A DNA stretch of 64,000 bases from Alternaria dauci (lineage: Eukaryota > Ascomycota > Dothideomycetes > Pleosporales > Pleosporaceae). This document shows, in pieces, positions 35,680 to 46,765 of the stretch. Location of the stretch: positions 3,162,001 through 3,226,000 of the forward strand of contig NC_091274.1 of NCBI RefSeq assembly GCF_042100115.1, in the 5' to 3' direction. Positions within the stretch are counted from its first letter, which is position 1; each line of letters opens with the position of its first letter. The position numbers and the translations under genes are program-made. The notes beneath the pieces were generated by a model, which was given only the letters and a program-made list of their open reading frames with translations, made no database searches and was not told where the DNA came from.

Positions 35680-36721
35680 TTTCTCTATATATATATTAGT
35701 ATAGGGGATATAGAAATAGAAGAAGAATAATATACTTAAAAAGGATTTTATTATTTATAATATAAGATAGTAGAATATATCCTTAATAGAATAGAGAGGA
35801 GAGGATAAGAAAGTAAAGATAAAGAGTTAGATATATCTTCTATTTATACTTAGAATACCTATACTTTTTTATTATTTACTAAGCTTAAAAGAGGATTATT
35901 TTTAATAATAAATACTAGTATTACTACGTCTTTACTCTAGACTCTTCTATTACCTCCTTTTTATAAATAAAAACCTAATTAGTATTATATTACTATAAAG
36001 AATATATAATATAAGTGTTAAAATAGTAATATTATTAATAAATAACTCTTTTAAGAAATAAAGTAACTATTTCTAAGAATTAAATAAAATACTAAACTTC
36101 TTTAGGATTTTTCTTTATTTTATAATTAGTAAGCTTTAGAGTCTAGACTCTTCTATTAGGAATAAAGAATAGATTTCTTATATTTATTAATTTAAAAGTA
36201 AAAGTAAGATTAGTAAGTAGCTTTAGAGAAGGAGTATATAAGTAGTAGGAATTCTTCTTTTTTACTTTATACCTTTACCTCCTATTTACTAGCTTTACTA
36301 TACGAATTAAGACTCTATATCTATTACTCTAAAGACTTTATACTTACCTTATACTCTATATTTCTATATATAAGTTTATAATATAAAGATTTATATTTTA
36401 AAGCTTATTTTATTAATAAAATCTTATAAAAAAAGTATTTTCCTTTTATTATTTAAGTACGTAATATAGACTCTATATTTTCTATATTCTAGAGTAACTT
36501 TATAACTATAGAAAATCTAAAACTATACTTTAAGTTTTTATATTTTTCGTTCTAAGAATACTATACTATTCTTCTTAGTATTAAAATTTAAGAATAAAGA
36601 AGAGAAAAAAAAAGATTAAAAAACTTATAGTTAAAAACCTAGTACGTATTAAATTAACTATTTATCTTTATTATATTCTTTACTAATTTATATTTTAGGA
36701 AATATTTTATTATATTTAAAT
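35680..36721. other. Divergent intergenic region of the element
   Basis: About 1 kb of AT-rich sequence without a gene lies between the two divergent frames, so it should hold both promoters. Nothing specific is recognised. Confidence 0.45.
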
Positions 36722-39700
36722 ATGTCTTTAGAACGCGAAGTACTAGGATTTAACCTAGTTTATTATTTAAAATATAAACTTATACTCTGTAACTCTAAAG
36801 AGTGTAGGTATATATTAAATAGTAATAAAGAGAATACTTTAGATAATATTAAAAAGCATCTTACTACGAAGCATAGCCTTAATAAATATAAGTTAACTTA
36901 TATATTAAGTAAATTAAAAGAGTATTCTTTTAATAACTTCGAAGATATAGTTATAGAAAATTATACTAGTTATTTCTTAGATCTAGAAGAGAAAGAAGCT
37001 TATTTATGCGTAGTTAATAATTGTAATTATTTAACTACTAGTTTTAAAATATTTAAACAGCATATTATAAGCTTAAAGCATAATATAATTATTAGAGCTA
37101 GAGATAAAGATATTTCTAAATACTATAGAATAGTAAAAGTACAAAGCTTACATTCTAATACTAAGTTAATAAAATACTTTATTACTTCGAACTTTTATAA
37201 AAGTATTTTAGATATAGATAATCCTAGTAATACTATAGAGAATAGTAATTCTAATACTAAAGATAGCTTTCTATTATATAAAGAAGCTTTAGTTTAAGAT
37301 AAAGATATTTTTACTTTAGATTATAGTAATTTAAGTACGAAAGAAATCCCTTCTTTATTAAGAAAGTTAGATTTTACTAAGTATTATAATAATAAAGAAC
37401 TTAATAAGTATTTTAATCTTCTAATAATACCTATTAAGAAGTATAATACTTTACTAGAACGTCTTTATTATATTATATTCTCTACTATCTCTAGTTATAG
37501 CTTAATAAGCTTAGAAGATAATATAAATATCTATAGTAAAAGAATACTACAACAGCTTAGAACCGAGCGATTAATTACTATAGATAATAAGAATTTATTT
37601 CCTTTTAAAGCTCTAGAGCCTAGTAGTAAGAGAATATACTATAGTACGTTAAGTTTATATTTTATTTATATAATAAGGCTTTATAAATTAAAGTTAGAAA
37701 ACTCTATAGCTAAAGACGAGCAGCCCTATCTATCTACTAAAGTAGAAAGTTATATTTCTACTTTATTAGAAGATATTAAACTAAGTATAACTAAAGAAGA
37801 TAAGTATAATAAATTATTAGAAGAAGAGTATTTAAAAGAAGGTAGTAATAATACTACCTTAATAGAAGATATTAAAAATAAGTTAATAAGTATTATAGGT
37901 AAAAGAAATAAAGTAATTACTTTATTTATAGTTAATACTATAAAAGAACTATTAGAAGAGCGTTTAGGACAAGCTAGCTTTTCGAATTATAGTATTTTTA
38001 ATAGTAGTTTAATTACTTTCCTAGCGTTAAGAGCTATTAAAACTCCGAATAAACTAGCTAAAGAAGCTAGTAGTATAGCGCAGGATTGTTCGTATTTAAT
38101 ATATACTATACGATTAGTATTTTTAGAAATTATTAAAAAGATTTATAAAGAAGATTTAGAAAATTATAATAATAAAAGAATTACGACTCTCCCTATCGTA
38201 GAGGATATATTTAATAATTATTATCGAAAATATATTAGCTATACTAGTAATAATAGCTTCGAAGAGCTAACTAGAATAAGATTATACTGTCTTAATATAG
38301 CTAAAAACACAGTTAGTAAAACTAGAATTTTCGAATTCGATATTAATACTATTATAGTAGATAGTAAAGAAGTTAAGATAGATAATATAAAGATATTATA
38401 TAAAACTATAGAAGATAAACTAGAAGAAATACTATTTAAAGATTTATTATATCTAAATTATAAAGATTTAGATATAGATATTAATAGTATAAAAGATAAT
38501 TATAATAATAATAAAGAAGATTTTTATTTCCTAAAAGAAAATACTAATACTATAAACTTAAACCTAGAGAAGAAAAGTAATAGTTTATTAGAAAGTATAT
38601 TTAAAGAAAACTCTATCTTAAATTCTATATTTATTAAAGAGAATAAAACTAAAGATAAAGATTATATATATAATAGAGAAAATATAAGAAATAACTTAGC
38701 TACTAGGCTAGAGTTTATAAAACTACTTAGTGTAGCTTTATATTTACTAGCTGCGTGCCCTATTAGGGGTACAGAAATAGAGAATTTAAAATATATTAAT
38801 AGTAGTAAGTTAGGGGAGAGAAATCTCTTTATAGATAATTATACTAAGTTAATAAGAGTAGAAACTACGTATAGTAAAAGTAATAATATTACGAATAAAG
38901 ATAATAATATAGTAAGGTATTTTAGTCCTAAGCTTTCTAATATTATTAAAGTATATCTTAGCTTTTATATACCTATTTATAAGTTTTTATATTTTATAGA
39001 ATATAATAAAGTAAATACTAGCCCTTATATTCTAGAAGATAAAGAAATACCTATAAGTAGTAGTACTATTAGTAATAAACTAGGTATACTAACCGAAACG
39101 TATTTATTTACTAGAATAACAATTAGTAGTTATAGACAATTAATTAAATATATACTTAATTCTAGATTAAATATAGATATAGAGATAAGTAAAGAAGAAG
39201 AAGAAGAAGATAATATAAAAGATTTATTATTTAATCACTCTACTAAAGTAGCTAATTTAAACTACGGCCGAGATTATAATATATTTAGAACTAAGAATTC
39301 GAGTTTAGAACAAAAATCTAGAGATTTAACTACGAAGGTATTTAACTATTTTAATTTATTAGAGAGAGATATAAGCTTATCTACTATCTTTATAAGGAAT
39401 AATAATATAAATAATAATACTTTAGAAGAAATAAGCTCTTCTAGCTCTAGTAGTTCGAGTATTAAAAGTAATATAAATACTTCTACTTTTTATAATAATA
39501 CTTTAGAGAAAATAAACTCTAGAAGTTCTAGTATAGAGGGTAATAGTACTACTATAGATAATAATATTACTTTAGAGAATATAAGTATAAGTAGCTCTAG
39601 TATAAAAAGTAATATAGATATAAATACTTTTAATACTATTTCTTTAGATAAAATAAACTCTAGAAGTACTAGTATAGAAAGTAATAATAATAACTTAGAG

Positions 39701-42700
39701 AATAATATTACTTTAGAAGATATAACCTCTAGAAGTACTAGTAGTAAGAGTAATATAAGTATTATTAAAAGTAAACCTCTAGGTATTTTAAAAAAGATAA
39801 ATAGAAGTAGTACTAATAAAAAAGAGTATAGTACTTCTAGTAGCTCTAGTAGCTCTAGTAGTAGTAGTAGTAAAAGAAAAAAAATAAATACTATATTAAA
39901 AAGACCTAGAACTAGTAATTCTAGTTCTATACTAAATAGTATTAAGAATAAAAAAAGTAAACTTAAGTCTAGTAGTTTATTATCTAGCTCTTCTACTAGT
40001 AATAATAGTTTTATAGATATAGATACTATAGATATTTCTAGTCCTAATAAACTAGCTACTAAAATAGATACGTTAGACTTAACTACTATTAATTCTAGTT
40101 TAGAAAGTATAGTTAAGAATACTAATAGTATTTCTAAGGATAAAAACTATAAAAGTAGTATTTATAAAAGTCCTAAAGTTATTATACCTAGTAAGAAAAA
40201 AGATAATAATATTATTACTATTTCTAGCTCTAGTTCTAGTTCTAGTACTAGTATTAATACTACTACTAGTAATAAAGAAGATAATACTAAGAATAATAAT
40301 ATCTCTAATTTTATTACTTATAGAATAAAGAATAGAAACTCTAAAGTAAGAGTAAATAAAAATATAGTTAATAATAATAAATATTCTAGTAGCTCTTCTA
40401 GTTCTAGTTCTATAAGTAATAGTAGTATTAAGTTAAACTCTAGTAAAGATAAAAGTAAAAAAAACTTCTTAAAAGTTAATAATATTATTAAACCTAGTTC
40501 TACGTTTAAGAATAATAAAAGTAGTAAAGGAAAAGAAAAAGCTATAGATTTAGAGTATAATAGCTCCTCTAGTAATAATATATTACTAGAAGATAGTAGT
40601 AAAATAAATAAAGACCTAATTAATAAGCTAAAAGAGAAAGTAAATCTAGGTTTAGATATAGAATTCGAGTTTAATACTTTATTAACAGAAGTAGAACAAA
40701 ATCTATTACTAAAAGAAATAAGTATAATTAGTAGTAATAATAATTCTCTATTAAATAATAAAGTAGGAGAGTCTTCTACTAGTAATATTAGTAAAATTAA
40801 AGATAAATCTTTAATAACTAAAGAAAAACCTCTATATTCTAGCTTTACGCATAAAAGAGAAGCTAGTAAAATACTAGAAAATACTACTAAACTAAGTAAA
40901 ATATCTATAAACCCTACTAAAGATATTAGTTTAGTTACTTCTACTATTAATACCTCTAAGAATCTTAATAGAATTAATAAAGATAATATATTAAGAGCTT
41001 TACCTATAGAAGATAGAAAGAAACTAGTAAAACAACGTATTATAAATAAGAAAATAGAAAGAGAATTATTATCTAAACCTAAGAAAAGCTTAGAAGAATA
41101 CGTAGAAGAATTATATAAAATAATTAATAAAGATATTAAAAGTTTTAAATCTTTAAAACAAAAAGAAGCTATTAATTCTATTATAGAATTAGTACCTTTT
41201 CTTACTTATATTACGAAAACAGGAGGAGGTAAAAGCTTATTATTCTTTTTACCTCCTTTTATTTATCCTAATAGAAGATATATAGTAATAGTACCTAGAA
41301 TAAGCTTAATAGAAGATTTATATAAAAGAGCTAAAGAATTTAACCTTAATACTTCTATATTTAACGAAGATACTATAGATTTAGAAAGTAATTTAATATT
41401 TATAAGCTTAGAAGCTAGTTATAATCCTATATTTCGTAATTATATATATAGTTTAAAATCTTTAAACGTTAATATAACGATATACTTAGAAGAAGCGCAT
41501 TTATTATTACTAGAAGATAATTTTAGAAATATTATTTCTAGATTAAAAAGTATTTTAAATCTAGAAATACAATTAGTATTTCTAACCGCTACGTTACCTA
41601 GTATACTAGAAGACTTATTAGAAGAATACTTTCTACTAGATAATAACGTAGTAATAAGAGATTCTACGTCTAGAGAAAATATAGAATATAATATAATTAC
41701 TACTAAAGAGCCTTTAGTATTTTTAAAAGAAAGTATACGTAAAGAAATAAATATAAAGGAAGAAGATAAATATATAGTATTTACTAATACTAAAGAAGAA
41801 GCTCTAAAGTATAGTAAACTATTAGATATACCTTATTACTTTAGCGAAATAGAAGAAGAAAAGAAGAAAGAAAATTCTTTAAAATTAAAAACCTTTTTAA
41901 ATCCTACCTCTTCTATTAAAGGGATTATAGCTACTATAGCGTTAATAGTAGGCTTAGACTATCCTAATATAAAAGTAGTTTATTTTCTACCTACTATATC
42001 TAGTTTAATTAATACTATACAAGGTATAGGTAGAATAAGAGAGAAAGGAAAAGCGTTTATTATAATATCTAATAATAATATAACGTTACCTATATTAGAT
42101 AAAAGTATTCTAGATAATACTAAAGAAAATATAAGTATAGAAGAATTTAAAGCTTTAGATAATTATAAAGCTAAAGAATTAATAACTTCTAAAACGTGCT
42201 ATAGAGCTATAATAGAAAATTACTTAGATAATTCGAATATAGAAAAGTGTAATACAAATACTATAAAGTGTAGTATTTGTATTTCTAAAGACGAGAGCTA
42301 TAGTACTCTAAGTAATAAACTTAATACTTTAGAGTTAAATAAATCTTTATTAAAAGAAAAATTAGAATTAAAATTAGATTTTATATATAATAGCTTTTGT
42401 ATTAATTGCTTTATTAGGAAAAAAGTAAATAAAGCTTTTTTGCATAATATTAGTAGCTGTACCGAATATAAAGACTTTAAAGAAAAGCATATTAAGAGTA
42501 TAGCTAATTTTACTAGGAATAATAAGTTAAATCTAAGTAAATCTAGCTTATTACCTTTAAATATAGTAGATTTTAAGTGTATTCTACCTAGATATATATG
42601 TACTTCGAATAGCTGTAAATATAAAGATATTATATTTACTTTTGTTTATTTATTACAAGAAGTAATAGAAGATACTACGTTTTCTAAATACTTATATTTA

Positions 42701-42910
42701 TTTCCTAAGGTATTATCTCTAAAAGAAGAATATAATAAAGAACCTAATCTATATAGTAATAATAAGAAAGATAAAATAATAGCTTTAGTACTAAGTAAAG
42801 TAATAAAAGTAGATATAAGCTTATCTATATTAGAAATACATAATATCCTAATAGATTTTAATTTTAATAAATTACAAACTATATTCGAAGATGAAAGAGT
42901 AGAATCTTAA
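36722..42910 (+). pseudogene. Giant ZnF / tyrosine-recombinase-like / RecQ-like helicase frame, one internal stop
   Basis: From ATG 36722 to TAA 42910 the same frame runs 2,062 codons with a single stop, TAA 37295-37297 (codon 192, possibly a former CAA). In order: two C2H2 fingers resembling OrsD/DUF3505 (C23, C28, H46, H51; C96, C101, H114, H120); a tyrosine-recombinase-like domain with R682 (CPIRGTE), R805 (SSYRQL), H839 (NHSTKVA) and Y848 (NYGRD); a Ser/Asn-rich linker; and a RecQ-like helicase with K1504 (TGGGKSLLF), EEAH 1590-1593, TATLP 1622-1626 and QGIGRIR from 1767. A Cys-rich C-terminus follows. After the ATG there is no Met, Trp, CTG or GTG codon and one TTG. It resembles telomere-linked RecQ helicases. 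It could be broken by the stop, or read in two parts. Confidence 0.8.
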
Positions 42911-44372
42911 AATAACTTATTTAATAACTAGGTTATAAAAATTAAGATTATAATAAATATATAAACTTTCTTTACTTAATTTATAAACTATCTCTTTACT
43001 CTATATATAGAATAAAAGCTTTATTTTAACTATTTTTCTTTTTTTATAAGATCTTATTTATAATATAACTACTATTACTTTCTTTTCTTTAAGAATATAT
43101 GTATATTTATATTTATTATAGTATATTATACTTTAAAGAATAATAATAATAAGAAAGGAAAATACTACTTATTATTATATAGTATATCTAGGATATAAAA
43201 GAGTAAAATATATACTTAGTTATATATTAACTATATTAGATAGTTAGATTCTATATAGTATATATAGAAAGTATTACTATTATTATAGTTAATACTATAT
43301 ACGTAGAGATAAAAAGTAAGAGTTTTATATAAAGATATAAAAGTACTTAGTTAATTTTTCTTCTATAGTAAAGAAGTATCTTATTAAGATAATATCTATA
43401 TTAGATTCTATATATAAAAGGTTTTATAAAGAAGTATAAATCATATATAGCTAAGTATAAATAGTAATTAGAAAGTAAAAGAAAAAAGAAAAATTAAAAA
43501 AAAGATTTTAAAAAGAATAATAAGAGAAGGAAAAAAAGATATATTATTAAACTACGTATTAAAGAACTCGAACTCCTCACTAAAACTACTATCTAATAAA
43601 GTAGGATCTATAGCTAGTAAAGTTAGTATTATAGAAGATAAATTTAACTATAAAAACTACTTACTAGAGTTATTACTTTCGAATTCAAAAGGTAGAGAAG
43701 AGTAATACTCTTCTAATACTAATAGACTTAGTTAAACGTAACTCTATAGAAAATAATAATAATAAGAAAAAAAAACTAAAAGAGATAAATAACGTTCTAT
43801 AGCTTTAGGTAGAGAGAAGAATACTATAAAAGAAATAAGTAGTATATAAAAAATTATAAAAAGTAAGAATAAGATAAGAGTAAGTATATAAATTTAAAAG
43901 GAATAAAAATAAGTAAATATATAAAGTAGAATAAGTAGAAAAGGTAAGAAGAGTGAAATAAGTACTATAAAATAATAATAAAAATTTAAAAGAAATAGTT
44001 CGAGGAGAGAAAATAGTAAGAGAAATAAAATAGGGTATATAAGTAAAAAAGATAAAAAAGAATAACTAAGAATATAAAGTAAAAGAAGAAGAAGAATAAT
44101 AATAATAATAAAGAAAAGTGTAAAGAAGAGAAATTTAGTTATAAAAAAGAAATTAAAAGTAGTAGTTAGAAAGATATAAAGTAATAAAAGAAGATTAACG
44201 TAAAAAGGTATACTAATATAAACTTAAAAAGAAAAGTATAAGAAAGTATAAGAGAGAATTATTATTAACTATATAAGGTTATAGGATGTAGGGTCTATAT
44301 CCTTAAAGAACTAGTCTGTGCGTAAGAAAATTAGCTAGATATCCTAGCTATATATCCTCTATTTAGTCCTAG
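42911..44372. other. 3' region of the element, purine-rich tail
   Basis: No gene is seen. 43862-44255 is identical to 29382-29775. After 44255 the homology stops abruptly, which marks the right end of the duplicated sequence. AT-rich, then normal-looking sequence follows up to the 21-bp array. Confidence 0.6.
43862..44255 (+). repeat. 394-bp segment identical to 29382-29775
   Basis: Aligning line by line at an offset of 14,480 bp, I find no mismatch. Flanking parts of the two copies differ at many sites, so this stretch is much younger in divergence than its surroundings, or has been homogenised. Confidence 0.92.
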
Positions 44373-44862
44373 TGTCTTTTAGAGTAAGGATATTTAGTCT
44401 AATAGCGAGGATATTTAGTCTAACAGCGAGGATATTTAGTCTAACAGCGAGGATATTTAGTCTAACAGCGAGGATACTTAGTCTAACAGCGGGGATATTT
44501 AGTCTAACAGCGAGGATATTTAGTCTAACAGCGAGGATACTTAGTCTGATAGCGAGGATACTTAGTCTAACAGCGAGGATATTTAGTCTAATAGTAAGGA
44601 TATTTAGTCTAACAGCGAGGATATTTAGTCTAATAGCGAGGATACTTAGTCTAATAGTGAGGATATTTAGTCTAATAGCGAGGATACTTAGCCTAACAGC
44701 GAGGATATTTAGTCTAATAGCGAGGATACTTAGTCTAATAGCGAGGATACTTAATCTAACAGCGAGGATACTTAGTCTGACAGTAAGGATACTTAATCTA
44801 ACAGCGAGGATACTTAGTCCGACAGCGAGGATACTTAGTCTGATAGTAAGGATACTTAGTTA
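44373..44862. repeat. 21-bp minisatellite, about 23 units
   Basis: Units of GCGAGGATATTTAGTCTAACA vary at a few positions, mostly C/T and G/A. Since 21 is a multiple of three, the array gives a 163-codon frame (ARIFSLT repeats), but this has no ATG and no other support, so I treat it as a repeat. Confidence 0.92.
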
Positions 44863-44949
44863 GGTAGTAAGCTTATAAGATTATTTTAGTCCTAAAGCGA
44901 GGTTAAAATAACGTACTAGTGTAAAGGAGTAAAGATTATATACTATAGG

Positions 44950-44987
44950 TGGGGGTAAATAGAAAACCTTTCTAAGTACCCCTATTA
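44950..44987. repeat. Palindromic GGGGT-GAAA-TTTC-ACCCC element 1
   Basis: Left arm GGGGGTAAATAGAAAAC, right arm CTTTCTAAGTACCCCTATT. Member of the dispersed family, located just 3' of the minus-strand relic gene. Confidence 0.8.
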
Positions 44988-45089
44988 GTAAGTAACTAAA
45001 CATTTTCACGCCCTCGCAATTTTCTTATTAAATATAAGCCTATAAAGCATGTAATAGTTTTCTACTAACCCCTTTAACTACTAATACAC

Positions 45090-46560
45090 CTAAGTATCTA
45101 GTACAGTAGAATCTTCCTCCCTAAAATTACTTTCGCTTACAACCTCTCTATTGTTATCTTCTTCCCTAGAGACACTCTCGCCTATAATCTCCCCTCTTTC
45201 TATCTGCGTATTATTAAGCTGACAGAGAGCAGCTAGCGGATAGTAGGTTTTAATCTCCTTATTAGTTATTCCCTCTAAGGCCAACGGCGCTAGTGGCGCG
45301 TAATCTAATATACAAGTAACGTAAAATAGCTTAATTACCCTAGCCGCTTTAAAAACGTTCGCGTTACATAATACTAGCATCTCTACCTATTGCGTAAAAC
45401 GTGTAACTGTTAAGCCTAACTCCATGTACGCGTTCCTAATTAACTTTTATAGTAGAAGTGCGAACACCCTAATACCAAACTTAGCTTTTATAATTCCCTA
45501 TCTTTTCCTAGCGTCTAGTTACTTACTAAACTCTTTCTAGTCTACTAGGCTATCCTCTTTTGTAGCTAGAGACCTATCTACGCGTTAGAAGGATCGGCTA
45601 AAGAGGAACTCCTTTACTACTATTACATATCTACGACTACGCCCTCTAGTAAACACTTGTCTTTACTAGACGAGACTTTCTAATCGTTTATACTTAGTAG
45701 TCAGAGTAGCTATAATCCACCTATGTCGCATCTCTAAGGTAATACCTAGAGCCTAACTTATCTTCGCTGTTACGACTAGGTTCTTAAACCGACTTGTATT
45801 GTTCGCTGTAAGCCTAGATTCGTGTAGTATTACTAATACTGCTTGCGAAAGCACTAGACGCCTATCCGATAATGTAGTAATATAGTTATTGTGTTTAGCT
45901 GATCTGAAAAGGTCTAACTCGTTGTGCTGTAGTAGCTTTAGTATATCGTCTTTAAATAACCGCTTGCCCTAGGAGTGCTGAGAGCGCTAAAATCAAAGAA
46001 GCGTTTTCTAATCTTGAATGCACTCTACTGTACTTATCGCAGCTGCCTTCGATATTATATTTCCTACTACCTGAATGCCTGCGCTAGGTAGGTGTTGAGT
46101 AAACTTCCTGTATCGCTGCTCTTTAGGAGCTATAGTAACGTTGTTGGTAGCTGCCCTAATAAGGTCCTGCGTACTCGCTACTATTCGCACTATAGCCTCC
46201 TTAAGTTGTTCTTTTAGCTTCTGATTAACCTATTTCGTTCTGCTCTCACTGCTATTTCGCTTTCTCTTAACCCCTAGCGTCTGCTCTTCCCCCTCGTTTT
46301 ACTCTTCTTCTAAATCTAGAATCTTATCTACTAGTGTATCGTATACTTGATTCATAAATTGTAGGATTATCTTCTTATTTACTTAACGATATATCTAGCG
46401 CAACGCTGCATTAGGCGATAATGCGATAAACACCTTACTACCCTAAGTGTTGACGTCAAACGATATATATAATAGTGCTTCTCCCTACCTTGCCTAGCTT
46501 GCCTCTCTTACTGTTATAACAGCGTCCTTATCACCCTGTATTGCTATTAGTGTTAGTCGG
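45090..46560 (-). pseudogene. RIP-damaged minus-strand gene, paralogue of 59760-60240
   Basis: Reading through TAG/TAA, the minus strand gives a continuous protein: KEFSK.LDARKR, KAKFGIRVFALLL, then MELGLTVTRFTQ.VEMLVL and VTCILDYAPLAPLALEGI near the C-terminus (stop 45090). The same words, with changes, occur at 59.76-60.24 kb, so it is a repeated element gene. I do not recognise the family. Its position, divergent from the dead recombinase-helicase gene at 46766, mirrors the 35242 / 36722 pair, although the two small proteins do not look alike. Confidence 0.55.
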
Positions 46561-46765
46561 AGTGAAGTTATTGTTATATTGTATTGATGTAGATAATAAG
46601 TAAGCTTGTTGAGCGGGAATTAGGTAGATCGCTTAGAATAGGTTTATCCGCGCCGGTCTAAGGGTTCTGGTTTTAGCTATAATCTTGGGCTAAAATCCCC
46701 GCACCTTTATTCTACTTATCACTAACTATCTATCACCCCTAATTATTACTATATACGCTCCTTTT

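Larger units (their letters stand above)
34560..44260 (+). mobile_element. Putative tyrosine-recombinase/RecQ-helicase element
   Basis: The unit I propose runs from the TTAGGG-bearing repeats, through the divergent gene 35242-35679 and the large frame 36722-42910, to the purine-rich 3' tail that ends where homology with the second 3' copy stops (44255). That a fragment (27.9-29.8 kb) shares the same right part shows that the sequence multiplies as a unit. The true ends and any target duplication are not established. Confidence 0.55.
17215..44265. other. Extreme RIP block (CpA/TpG-depleted)
   Basis: Over about 27 kb, CA and TG dinucleotides are nearly absent while TA is in excess. Both are expected when C-to-T changes act on CpA on both strands (RIP). 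CG and CC/GG are less affected. Glutamine and tryptophan codons of old genes show up as TAA/TAG. Several unrelated elements are affected to the same degree, while DNA left of 17.2 kb is untouched. Confidence 0.9.

Noticed and set aside
17215..44265. LTR retrotransposon as source of the AT-rich block
   Set aside because: I found no pair of long direct terminal repeats and no readable gag-pol, RT or integrase of that type. The readable remains are Helitron and recombinase-helicase.
44372..44863. A 163-codon frame of seven-residue repeats
   Set aside because: It exists because the 21-bp minisatellite unit is a multiple of three. No ATG, no flanking coding sequence and no gene-like context.
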